Shown here piece by piece: positions 1-10,384 of a DNA stretch of 64,000 nt. The DNA lies in assembly GCA_036583965.1 (NCBI GenBank), contig JAZBQD010000017.1, forward strand, positions 27,438,385-27,502,384, given 5' to 3'. Below the pieces are notes generated by a model that saw nothing but the letters and a program-made list of their open reading frames with translations, was not told the origin of the DNA and searched no databases. Position 1 is the stretch's first letter, and each line of letters starts with the position of its first letter. The position numbers and the translations under genes were made by a program. This stretch comes from Prunella strophiata. Taxonomy: Eukaryota > Chordata > Aves > Passeriformes > Prunellidae.

Positions 1-1004
1 AGAGACATCCGAGGCTCGGGCAGTTTTACAGACTTTTTCCTTATAGCAGAGTGCAAAATCAGATTGTTGCGGCATTATCACATATATAAAGCAACTATAA
101 TAATTAGACATACAGTGAAGCTAAAGTGAATATTAATTTTGCTGAGAATGTGAGGATTGTTCTGCAAAATCCTCACAGAAAATTATTAGAGCATTCCACA
201 ACCTCCTTTAATACAGAGCACAGTCTGGAAAGAACAGAAGTGGAAGAGAAGTAGAAATATTTGCCTCCAAATGACTTCAAAAACAGAGATTTATAAAATA
301 AATTTATAAAATAAATTATTTTATACTGGTATAAGTAGATGCATTAAAATTTTAACCTTTCAAGCTATAGTATTCAGGGTGTGGAGATAAAGTAATTCAG
401 TTTCCCAGCTCCACTCTGTTTAGATTGTTTCCAATGCTGTTTTAATAAAGTGTAGGGCAAGACACACAGAAACACGCACATATAAAAACTTATGCATGTA
501 TTTATAAATATATAAATCAGAAACTATAGACAGTTATCCTTTTTGCCTTCAAATTGCCTCATTTTTTTTGCATTTGTAGTAGGCCTCATTTCTTCATTCT
601 ACACTAAATGGAGGAAAAAGAAACTATAAACTCTGTCCGACCTGAAAAGCATGAATCTCAAATGCAAACATAAATATGAGGGTGCTAATCACCTCTGTAC
701 CAAGGACAAAATCCCTCATGGATCCGAAAGTGTGGCTATTATTTTCTCACTCTATTTCCACACTTGCCATAAATACTGCTACTTTTTTATTCCTTTCCCC
801 TGAGTTTTTAATCGGGGAGAATAAGTTTTTCTAAAGTGCCAGTTAGCTCTAGACTGCAAATCCCATTTTGAAGGTCCTGGGATGGAGTGAGACGTGTGTG
901 TGTTAAATTGAATTTAAAAAAATAAAAACACAAAATGAAACCAAAAAACCCTGCGAAAAATACAGCATCTAGGGACAGTTTTGTAACTGTCTAGGGTAAC
1001 ACAT

Positions 1005-1135
1005 AATGGAGTTGTGGCTGTCCCATCTCTAGAAGTTTCTGAGACCCGGCTGGACAAGGCAGGGCGGTGGGGTGGGATTGAAAGTATTATCTCTGAAGTC
1101 CTTTCCAACCCTAAACAATCTCTGATTGTAAGATA
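1005..1135 (+). mobile_element. CR1 LINE 3' end, short remnant
   Basis: Sequence aatggagttgtggctgtccc, then atctctagaagtttctgaga, ggctggacaaggcagggcgg and gaagtcctttccaaccctaa, ending in a decayed aatctctgattgtaag tail. This is the standard plus-strand CR1 3' end. Confidence 0.85.
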
Positions 1136-2484
1136 TACTCTGTGAAGTATTTATTCATTATTACTGCATTTTCTCTGAGTTATGTTTGAGCTTTTGTGTG
1201 TGGTTTGGTTTTGGCTTTGTTTGTTCAGGATAATTTTTTGATCATTTTTAAGTTCAATAGAAGCTCCCATGGCACAACTTCTGAACAACTAAAATTAAGG
1301 TGATAGATTTTCCTGGGTTTAACCAGGAAATCAGGATAAATATCTTTACAAATATTCTGACATTTTAAACTGAAGAGAAGAATGATAATGTTAAATTATT
1401 TCTGTAAATGGGTATTGCTTCATTTTTAGTGTAACTCGGAACAGTTGTTTCCCCCACACCCCTTAGATATAAAACAGGTTACTTCCATGCAACCTCTCCA
1501 CTGCTCCTCCTACCCCTGCCTCTCTTGTGTGCTTTTTACCTATTTACAAGCTAGGAAATCCCAATATTATGTTTTTTATAATTTGTGTCTTTATAGTATT
1601 TAATTAACCCCTGAACCTATTATCCAAATACTTGTTACATAAAATGTAAATATTTTGATTTTTGTTGCTGTTGTTGTTGAAAGGGTAATACTTGCTAAGC
1701 CTTAAACAGAGCATAAGATGGCTGCTTTTTTTTAACTGAAAGTTACCTCTTCCGTCCTTTATGCTCTTATCAAAACATCTCAGAACAATTTGCAGGATTA
1801 CTGTACTGTAGTATTAAAATGGATCTGTTTTCAGCGTCAAAGATCTGTACGGCTGAATATTGATTCTAAAATTAAATAAGAGCAGAAGTGTAGGATAGGG
1901 ACACTGCTTAACGTGATCCTTTTTTGTTTTGGTTTTTTTTTTTTTTCCTCCCTCTCTTAACTCTTTAATTTTTTTACTCTTAACATTATTCTTTTACTTT
2001 TTTCCCACATTTTTAATGAAAATATCTTTGCAGTAAGGTTTGCTGGGGAAGAAGGTGGATTCACCTCACACCCCCCGAGAAACAAGTGCAATACACGGTT
2101 CTTTCTCAAAACACACTAGCATAGGCTGCATTATTATTACTCTAACTTCAGATATGACTCTGTATTGTTATGTTTTGATTAATTTGAGGTCTTTTGTTGG
2201 TACGAGAATTGTATAACACAAGATTTGCTTTTAGAAGAGAAAGAAATCACATTATTTCAATCATGTAATTTAAAATGTTGTGAGTTAAAAACGTTCTAGT
2301 AGTTTGATATGTGATTTGGAGGGTCAATAATGTTGGGACATAATAATGGGACAGTATTTGTTGTTTTACACTATTAGCTTTTAACATAATATAGTGGAGA
2401 TAGAGGTGGAGATACAGACAGGCCCTCTGATTCTAACATCTTTATTTGCAAATACATTGACATGTCACTCTGCACTTTTTTTTC

Positions 2485-2690
2485 TTCACAGAATTAACTA
2501 GGTTGGAAAAGACCTTTAAGGTTATTGAGTCACACCTATTTTTATGCTTATATACTCACAAAAATACATGTATTCCTATATTTATACATACAGAGGCATA
2601 AAATCCACGACCAATACTGCCAAGGCTAGGCAGTGATACCTGCAACCCTGCCACGCATCACTAGTGATTTGAAATTTTAAGACACCTGAC
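2485..2690 (-). mobile_element. CR1 LINE 3' tail, decayed
   Basis: The stretch tcacagaattaactaggttg, then gaaaagacctttaaggttat and tgagtcacacct is the reversed CR1 tail. Sequence further right (accaatactgccaaggctag, caccgcc-like text) is weaker. The extent is approximate. Confidence 0.75.
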
Positions 2691-3439
2691 AGACATAACC
2701 AACGAGGTTTTCTCCTTGGATTTATCTCTACATGTCATCTATTAATGTCAGAGAACACAAGAAGAACCGGAAGATACTTTGCCTTTTGGGTGGGGGATCA
2801 TCTTACTTTCTTAGATTTTACAGACTTTTAAAAATCCACTATTTAAAACACTATATTTATTTATTTGTTTGTTTGTTTGTTTTAAATTGCCTATCTGTTC
2901 TGAGGGCTGCTTTGCACCATGCATTGTAGAAAAAACACAGTGTGGTGGGAGTTCACCTCCAGTCCCTGGCAAGCGAGGGTCTCGCCTCAAAGTTTGGACC
3001 CTGATCTTGCAATGCCACTTGCCTCAGAAACTTTGCAAGGGAGGCTCCGAAAGCCACTAAACGAAGACATTTTAGTGAATCTCTGACTTGTCTATTCAGG
3101 GATAAATCTGTGTTTATTTCTCCTCATCCGAGGACGGCTCTGCTTTCAACTAATAGTAAATGTAGACATAAAATCATCGTGTTTCTCTTTTAGCTATGCA
3201 GAGCTCTTCGGGGGTTGTATCTGCACAGCGGATACTTCTGTGGCGTCGCATCAGTCTCCTGCAAAAAAAAAAAAAATGGAGATTAAGGAACTGACATGGG
3301 GGAGGCGGGGTGGGGGGGGGGGAAGGAGGAAAAAAAAAAGACATACAAAACAAAGGAAAACAAAACCCTGAAAAGCACCCTTATTCCCCCTGCCTCTTAC
3401 AAAGGTATGCCCGGAAAATCGAGGTAGCAGAATAAAAAC

Positions 3440-4650
3440 TTCACGGCGCGGGTCCTGGGTGCCGACCACCCGGTCCCACTCGACGGCCGCGGAGGGTTCG
3501 CTTGGGGAGGTGTGTGTGTGACAGGCGTACGTGTCTGGGCCTGCAGAGGGGAGACAGAAAGCCAAGGGAGGAGCCAGATGCTTGGATTTTGAGGATCTTT
3601 CATGGCTGCAAGGCGAGATTCTTCTGCCTAGCCTCCGGCTGCGTGGCTGGAGATGCACCTTACCCTGGCGGGCTCTCGCCGCCGTTTTCCTGTTCCCGGG
3701 AGGCTCTGGCAGGCCCGGGCTGAAGCGATCCTTTTCTGTCCCCTGCCATTAGGTTGGTCGCAGACTTGCTGCGGGCACGGCTCCCTTCCTCATCCGGTCC
3801 GCCAGCTCTCGGCAGGCGCAGAACGGAGGGATGGACCCCCGACCCCCCTCTCGGAGGGGCTGGGGCAGGGCAGGACCCCTTTCGGAGACAGAAACCAGAG
3901 CACAAAGAGTCCCTCTCTGTTCCGGGAAAGTTCAGGTCCGTCATCCCTTGTCCCTTCGTCATGTCGTCGACCCGCCTGCGTTAGATACTCGCGCGGCGCG
4001 TCCCACCTGCCCCGGCCGAGGCAGCTGCCGTGGAAGCTTTGTTTGCTTTTCCCACCCTGTTTGCCCGTGGGTCTGCGTCCCGCGCCCCTGCCTTCGCAAC
4101 CCGCCCCGATATGGGGAGAGGTTGGGGGCGCAAGGCTGCCGCCCCCATCCCCTCTCCCTGGTGAGAGACAAACCCCGCTAGAACCGCCCGTGCTTGAGGT
4201 GCGGATGAAACCGGGCTGCCCTCCTACGCGCCGTGGCTGAGAACCAGGCTCCGCCGCCCTGCCGGTGCCCCTCGCCCCGGCCGGGTGAGAGCATTTTACT
4301 TACCTCAGCCGCTGGGAGCCGGGGAGAGGGAGAGCGGACACCGCAGCGCCGCTCCGCTGGACGAGTGCCCGGAGCGGGGAGGGGCGGGGGGGCTGCGAGG
4401 GGCGGCCGCTGCCCCCGGGAAAGGAGGAGCTGGGTGGCAGCGAGATCGCAGCCGGGGGCAGGGAAAGCCATCGGCGGCCGTGTGCCTCAGGTCGGCGGGG
4501 CGCGATGGAGGGGTCCCCCCGGAGCGACGGCGACCGCCTGTGTAGCGCCGCCGCCCGCGGGGACCACGAAGAGGTGAGGAAGCTGCTACAAGCAGGCGTG
4601 GATCCCAACGGGACCAATGCCTTTGGGAGAACCCCGCTCCAGGTACGGAG
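3440..4650 (+). promoter_or_regulatory. CDKN2B: CpG island and presumed promoter/5'UTR of CDKN2B
   Basis: GC content and CpG density rise sharply at about 3.44 kb out of AT-rich DNA and stay high through exon 1. No TATA box is evident near the start codon, so a TATA-less CpG promoter is inferred. Several open frames cross the island on both strands, but none resembles a known protein; they are what high GC alone produces. The transcription start cannot be placed from sequence. The A/G-rich and poly-G stretch at 3261-3340 marks the left edge. Confidence 0.7.
4505..4642 (+). CDS. CDKN2B: CDKN2B (p15/INK4b) coding exon 1
   Basis: First coding exon of an INK4-type CDK4/6 inhibitor, 46 codons from ATG 4505 (G at -3 and +4, a fair Kozak context) to ...TPLQ. 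It ends at a donor, CAG|gtacgg, in phase 0. INK4 proteins bind CDK4 and CDK6, block cyclin D activation and hold RB in its growth-suppressive state. The exon carries ankyrin repeat 1: the [17 protein letters not shown] block matches the family pattern AAARG..E.VR.LLEAG, and [10 protein letters not shown] is closer to p15 (DPNGVNRFGR) than to p16 (LPNAPNSYGR). That, together with the loss of p16 coding capacity in chicken, favours CDKN2B over CDKN2A. Birds are annotated inconsistently at this locus, so CDKN2A remains a possible label. Confidence 0.88.
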
Positions 4651-5092
4651 TACGCTGGGTGGGGGGCAGGGGGGAAGCTGTGCTCTGCCAGGTCGGCGGG
4701 GAAGGGTGGTCATTTCGTGTTTAAAATGAATTTTTATTGTTATGATCGGAACCGTACTCCAGCCGCAGCTGTCTGAATTCAAATATGTCCCCTACTTTTT
4801 ACTAAGTCCTGTAAGCACAAGATGGAGTTTAGTGGGGAACCGCGGGCAGCAAACGAATTTTTTTAGGGGACACTCTGAAGGAGAAGTGGGACTGCAAAAT
4901 CCGCTTCCAGATAGGTTTGGGGAATGATCTGCTCTTCGAGCAAATTTCTTTATTTTTAAAATACAGCCCGAACAGGTCATTTTTTCCCCAAGGAAATCAA
5001 AGTCTGCTCCCTTTCTAGTACATTCACGAACAAAGAACCTAGAAACTGCTGGTAAAAATTGTAACTTGAGACTAGGTATATATTAGTAGTCA

Positions 5093-5096
<4 letters not shown>

Positions 5097-5124
<28 letters not shown>
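5097..5124. repeat. Poly-T run, 28 bases
   Basis: Uninterrupted T run inside CDKN2B intron 1, directly readable. It could be the poly-A tail of an inserted element on the minus strand, but no element was recognised next to it. Confidence 0.95.
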
Positions 5125-6708
5125 CTTTTTTTAATAGTAGTGATTTTAATATTCTCTATCGATCAATAGAGGCAGTATTTATTAATAGATCTTAGAAGTA
5201 CCAGTACGTAGAGTTGCTTTCCAGGCTGTTTGAGAGTTAAGAGTGTGTTATATTAATTGACATACTTAAGTAGACACTTCTAAGATGTTCGTTGAAAGAA
5301 TAATATACTGTGATTTAAAGTACAGTTAATATCACAAAAATTTTTCGAGATGCTATTTACAGAGATATTTAATGGTTAATTATTTATTTATAGAGATTAT
5401 TAACTGCAGCTATTTTGTCCTTGCAAAAACTTTAGGTGAAAAACTTTGCATGAAAAGCATTTGACGTGGAGATGAAAATATGTATAATGATTCACCAGCT
5501 ATTTTTAGCTGAACCTTACATGAAAAATAAAATATTTTTCTGAACTGTATTACTGACAAAGGTTCTCAGAAAGTTATTCGGTTTACTTCTGTTTAATGTT
5601 CAAATTGCAAATGAAAAGAATCTCCAAACTCTTATAAATTATCTCTTTCCCCATTTCAGACTCAGTTCTCTTTCTCTTGTCAGCAACTTACAAAATGGCT
5701 GACACTCGAATATGTGGATCCTCCTTTTCTTTCTGGAAAAGATTAATATCGGGAATTTATATATTATGACATTTATAAGTATTTTCACACTTGTACTATA
5801 AATGAACCCAATTATTTGAAGTGGACAAACCAAAGTCCTGAGATAGAAATTGATAGAGAGAGAATTGATAGAAAAACCTATTGTCTTAAGATATTTTTCA
5901 AAGTGTTAAGTTGCAATTTATGGCGGTAGAAATTCCACTGAAAATGACCAGGACAGTAAGGGAAGTAAAACCCCATGAAAAAAATTATTTTGGTTTTTGG
6001 TTGATTGGGTTGTGGGTTTTTTGGTTTCTGCTACTGGCAGAAAAGCAGTCTGTCATTAAGAATTTGCCTTTTAGACATTATCATTTTCCATCAGCTAAGT
6101 TTTGTGCATTGCTTGTGAGCTTTCAGCAGCTGCTTTCACACCTCTGAGAAGAAGACAGAGATGAGAGAGAAAAAAGAAAAAGACATCTTGGTCAGAAACT
6201 CAGGAGGGGAAAAATCGAAATATCCACACCGAATGCCAAAAGGAGCCACACCCAAGCTGCATTGCCCCATTGCTGTGTGGCCATTGATAAATCGATAATG
6301 CATTCTAAAGTGACAGCAAGATCCCTCAGGTCCTTTGCTTGTCACAAAATACATGGTGTGTATCTACAGTATACAAATATTTACAAACTCTTTATGGGTA
6401 TATTTAATACATTTTAAATATATGTGTATTTCTAAATATATTTATAATCTAGATACATGCACTATTTATTATGTAATTACCTAAACGGTGTCTGTATTGT
6501 GTGTATATACCTGTACCCACACAGAGCTGTGTCTCTTTCTGTGTATAAACGTGTGTGTACATATATATATGCTTATACACACACCACAAGTACCATTTAT
6601 ACCACGGTGTATAAAATTATATAAATAATATAAATGTGAAGCAGAACATACACCTGTGTTGTACCTAGTCTGGAAACCACTAGCTAATATTTTTAATTAA
6701 TCATCTAA

Positions 6709-6765
6709 TCATAGACTATCTCGAGTTGGAAGGGATCCAAACGGCTGCCACAGTGTATGCAGGTC
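6709..6765 (-). mobile_element. CR1 LINE 3' tail, short remnant
   Basis: The stretch reads aatcatagactatctcgagt, then tggaagggatcc. This is the reverse complement of the well-known CR1 3' end (...GGATCCCTTCCAACTCGA..., then a degenerate ATTCTATGATT repeat). Only about 50 bases remain. It ends about 150 bases before CDKN2B exon 2. Confidence 0.7.
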
Positions 6766-6916
6766 ACGACTACAAGTAGCCGACACAGCAGAATTACTCC
6801 CCAAAAGAGAAGCCGGTCCGGCCGCCGCCAGCCCCGGCTGTCCCCGGGACTCTCCGCGGAGGCAGCGCCCGGCGGCGCTCGGGGCGGGCGGCCGCTGACG
6901 CTGTCTCTCCCCGCAG

Positions 6917-7207
6917 GTGATGATGCTGGGCAGCCCGCGGGTGGCCGAGCTGCTGCTGCGGCACGGAGCCGACCCCAACCGCCCCGACCCGCGCACCGGC
7001 TGCCTCCCGGCGCACGACGCGGCCCGCGCCGGCTTTCTGGAGACGCTGGCGGCGCTGCACCGGGCCGGGGCGCGCCTCGACCTCCCCGACGGCCGCGGCC
7101 GCCTGCCCCTCGACGTGGCGGCGGGGGGGCCCGCACGGAGCGGTCGGGCGGTACCTGCGCGACCCTCCGCCCCTCCCGGGAGCCGGGGGTGCCGCCGAGC
7201 AGGCTGA
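6917..7207 (+). CDS. CDKN2B: CDKN2B coding exon 2, frameshifted at its 3' end
   Basis: Acceptor ccccgcag|GTGATGATG joins exon 1 in phase 0. The exon encodes most of ankyrin repeats 2-4: [20 protein letters not shown], then [14 protein letters not shown] and [20 protein letters not shown], all hallmark INK4 exon 2 blocks. As written, the frame runs to TGA 7205-7207, giving 142 residues. After about residue 115, however, it loses family resemblance and becomes Pro/Arg/Ala-rich. In the adjacent frame the same DNA encodes [12 protein letters not shown] and stops at TGA 7212-7214, matching the expected INK4 end (GYLR in p15, RYLR in p16). The switch is at a run of seven G (7123-7129); one G fewer would give a 144-residue protein, close to human p15 (138). 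Whether the shift is real or an assembly error cannot be told here. Confidence 0.88.
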   Translation: MMMLGSPRVAELLLRHGADPNRPDPRTGCLPAHDAARAGFLETLAALHRAGARLDLPDGRGRLPLDVAAGGPARSGRAVPARPSAPPGSRGCRRAG

Positions 7208-7214
7208 GCGCTGA

Positions 7215-8225
7215 CCGGCCCCCGCGTCCCGCCGAGTCCTCGTCCCCGCGTCCCCTGCAGCCCAGTTCCCCCGCGAGTACCCCGCCGCCGAGTCACCAGC
7301 AAGCCATCGCGGATGGCGGCGCTCCCCGCGTCCGTCTGCTGGGAAGAGCACTCCTTAGTCCCGTTATCTCCAGGGCTCCTCCCGTGCGTCCCGGGCACTC
7401 GACTCCCGCTTCTGCGAGAAGACACGTGCCGAGATTTTCTCAATTTCCTGAGAAAAAGAGGAAAAAAATCCAAAACACAATCATGACTAGCGCTCCTGCT
7501 TCTCCCTCTCATGCTCTCCGGCTGGCAGAGCACAAGTGCCAGACGGTTCTTTTGTACTCTAGCAGGGGGAAAAAAAAGTTTAGGTTTTCCTCTTATTTTT
7601 TTTTTTTTTTTATTTTACCATAAAGCTGCTTAGAGAAGTGAGAACGCTATGTTTCCCTTACTGGCTTGCTCACTGCCCTGCAAAGCTGTGTATTTTAGTT
7701 ATTTCTTGAGGTCCTTTTATATTGTTGCACTCCAAAATAGTGAACCCTTTAGCCATACCATTGACAAATTTAATTAACCCCCAGAGCTTCTCCCCTCACC
7801 AGCCCACTCAACATACAAGTTTAACACCAAGATGTAACAGTGATTGAATGGTAAAAATTTTAACACTGATCAGCATTACAGTTTGGGAACTACAAACATT
7901 TTGTGTAGCTGCATTTATGGAAATTTGTGTGAGAAAACAATTGGCAATCAATTAGTTACTGCACAGTTTTTTGCATTTGAAGACCCCATTTGTTCAGAAG
8001 ATATGGACAAAGAGCTTCTTACTTTTAAGACAGCTTTCTGGGTCTCTAAACCAGATATTTGGAAACAACAACAAATGACCGAGTTTGGCTATAAATCTGG
8101 ATTTTTGCAAGTTTTTCGTTTCTGTTTTCTTTGTGTAATTTCTATCATCTACCCGATGTTCATACCGCTTATGTGTGATTAAATACCTGCTATTATTCAG
8201 TAATAAAACATGAAAAAGATTGGCT
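7215..8225 (+). other. CDKN2B: Probable CDKN2B 3'UTR
   Basis: The first canonical AATAAA after exon 2 is at 8202-8207, so a 3'UTR of about 1 kb is inferred. The first 300 bases are GC-rich, the rest AT-rich. A long open frame (to 7623) persists from exon 2 in the ARF-equivalent frame and is discussed under findings. No transcript evidence is available. Confidence 0.4.
8202..8207 (+). terminator. CDKN2B: Candidate poly(A) signal for CDKN2B
   Basis: Exact AATAAA hexamer about 1 kb after the stop codon, followed within 50 bases by a T/G-containing stretch (ctcctcgtgttcgag). Inferred only; another AATAAA-like group lies near 8350. Confidence 0.35.
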
Positions 8226-9791
8226 TAAGAATAATTCACTCCTCGTGTTCGAGTATTGAATGGTTCTGCATGCAGCACTACTTAGTTGGGTGGTGTTATT
8301 TATTTCAACTTTGTTCGTTGCTTTCAGGTTTTGTGTGTGTGTCTGCATAAATAAATATGGATACACACAGCACAACCACGCAGGTCAGATACCAGAACTT
8401 TTTGTAGATATGCATTATTTAAGCACATACACACACAGAGTTAAAAATAGCCAAATCGTTTATTTCTTAGCTCTTTGGAGGACAAATGGAGAGCGAGCCC
8501 CATCACAGAGGATGTTTGGCGTTTGGGAGCAAACGCATCTGGGGCAGGGCGGGTGGGAAAAGTCAGGCCCAATGATGCGGGTGGATTCCTTTCTAACGCA
8601 AAGTAGTCTGTAATTCAGAGAAGGAGCTTTTCGTTTTCTCTCCCAACCTTCCAGGCGGGCGGGAGCCCAGTTCAGCCGCTCGAGCTGGGGCCGGAGATCA
8701 GGTGTTTGGCAGAGCTCCGCTGGCGCTGCAGCAGCGCATCCATTCACGCATCATCCATCCCAGCCTCTGGGCTCGCTGTCCCGATCCCTGCCGCCGGCCC
8801 TTCTCCCTGCAAGCTGCCCATCCCGTGGGAAGGAGGGCCAGAGTTCTGGGAAGTCCCCTCCGAAACATGGCAGGGGGAGTGTCATTCACACCGGGATGCC
8901 CACGGGGTTTTCATCAGCCTCTCCCCACTCGGGAAAGCTGTGCCAAAACTATGTAACCATCCCAGAGGCTTTGGCCTCAGAGCTGCCAAAGCCCAAAACT
9001 TCCTTGGGAAGTTGCCTGAAGAGGATAGAAAGTTCTAGGCATGGAGTTAGTGTATGGTGATTTCAGAGGTGGTGAAAATGTAGTTTATTCTACTACAGGA
9101 GAGCCAGCTGTGAGCTACAAAAACCACACCTTAATTGCATGCACATGCCAGCATCTGAATAATTTGACAGCATATTTTTAAACTGTGGTGTCCTCTGCCA
9201 AACTGTAATAAAATACCTTCAGGTGTAATGACACTTAGAAAAACAGTTTGCTATTACACACTACAAAAAATTACTCTTTTAGAACATGACTCCCAAGCTT
9301 TAAAACAGTCAACACCCCCTCCAAATTCATCCAGTTTATTGTGTCTAAGGGTCCACAGGCTTTAAATCCTGTGCTCAAAGTCTTTGAAAGTTTCAGGGAA
9401 AACAGGAAAAACAAAAACTGTTTTAGAAAAGAAAGTCATCATCCCACCTTGCCTGGAACAAAGGTGTGGAAATAACATTAATCTCATTGCCTATTTACAC
9501 AGAAAATACGCCTCATGTACTTTAAATTTCAGGAAGAAAATGGAAATGCTCAGAGCCCTTACAGAAGAAAGTGAGGATTTGAAGATAGAAAAGGCAAGCC
9601 AAAGTACCAAGTGGTGGAGAGGAAACTTCTGAAGACATTTGTGTCTTTCAAGTGCCCTGGTAGGGCAATCACTCCTAGGGAAGAGATTATATACCTAGTC
9701 TATTTTATTATTTTTAAATCAGATTTCAACCAATCCTAAACCCACACTCACTGAAGTAATTAAACATTTGTCTCTTTCTCCCTCCCTCCCT

Positions 9792-9792
<1 letters not shown>

Positions 9793-9824
<32 letters not shown>

Positions 9825-9834
9825 AGGAAAAATA
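9793..9834. repeat. Poly-C tract, 42 bases
   Basis: Uninterrupted C run preceded by CCTCCCTCCCTT. The minus strand is therefore a pure G tract able to form G-quadruplexes, and the plus strand could form an i-motif. Tracts this long are often mis-sized in assemblies. Confidence 0.95.
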
Positions 9835-10359
9835 AGCAGAAATAGTTTGAAATACAGTATGAACAGAAGACAGAACACTCTTTTTCTTTGTGGAAATGTC
9901 CCCAGAGGATCAATATCTCCACATTCCTGTCTCTTACTAAGTATTTGTAAGCATCTTTATGCTTTTGGTAGGAACGCTTGGAAACAAAGTGTTTCTGCAC
10001 CGGAGAAAGTCCAAGAAGGTGTAGTGAAAGGAGAGGTGGTCCTTAGGAGCTGAAAACCAAGAATCTTGTATCTAAAGGCGTCAGGCTGCCTCCCAGAAAG
10101 GTACACAGATGAATGCCATTGGACCTGGCACTGCTCTTGTTACTGAGTGTCAGTTCAGAATTGATAATGGGCAGTGAGAAGCCCTGTTTACACCTAATTT
10201 TCAGACAAATAAGGACTAAGGGGACAAAACTTCTAGAGTTTAACTATTAGCTAATACCATTAGCAGAGGAGAAGGTATTAGAAACACCCTACTTCCTACC
10301 ACCGAACTAGGTAGCTTTTGCTGCCATTGATGTAACAAAAAAACCCCAAGAAACCAACT

Positions 10360-10384
10360 CCCCCCCCCCCCCCCCCCCCCCCCC
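10360..10384. repeat. Poly-C tract, 25 bases
   Basis: Second uninterrupted C run, about 530 bases after the first, followed by an A-rich (AACAAC)n-like stretch (10385-10430). Confidence 0.95.

Larger units (their letters stand above)
1..3439. other. Upstream flank of CDKN2B
   Basis: AT-rich DNA with two CR1 remnants, T-rich patches (about 1920-2000) and a GTTT tetranucleotide run (about 2866-2883). No exon was recognised. Confidence 0.6.
4643..6916 (+). other. CDKN2B: CDKN2B intron 1
   Basis: Intron of 2274 bases, from gtacgg to ccccgcag, between two phase-0 exons. It contains a 28-base poly-T run (5097-5124), an AT-rich TATA/TGTA stretch (about 6360-6640) and a CR1 3' tail (about 6710-6760). 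Its last 150 bases turn GC-rich as exon 2 approaches. No further exon was seen. Confidence 0.85.

Noticed and set aside
3653..4240. 195-codon plus-strand frame in the CDKN2B CpG island, considered as ARF or an upstream exon.
   Set aside because: No ARF-like Arg-rich start, and by synteny ARF should lie downstream of CDKN2B.
6705..7533. Minus-strand open frames of 143-274 codons over CDKN2B exon 2.
   Set aside because: Shadows of a very GC-rich coding exon; Arg/Pro/Gly-rich without family match.
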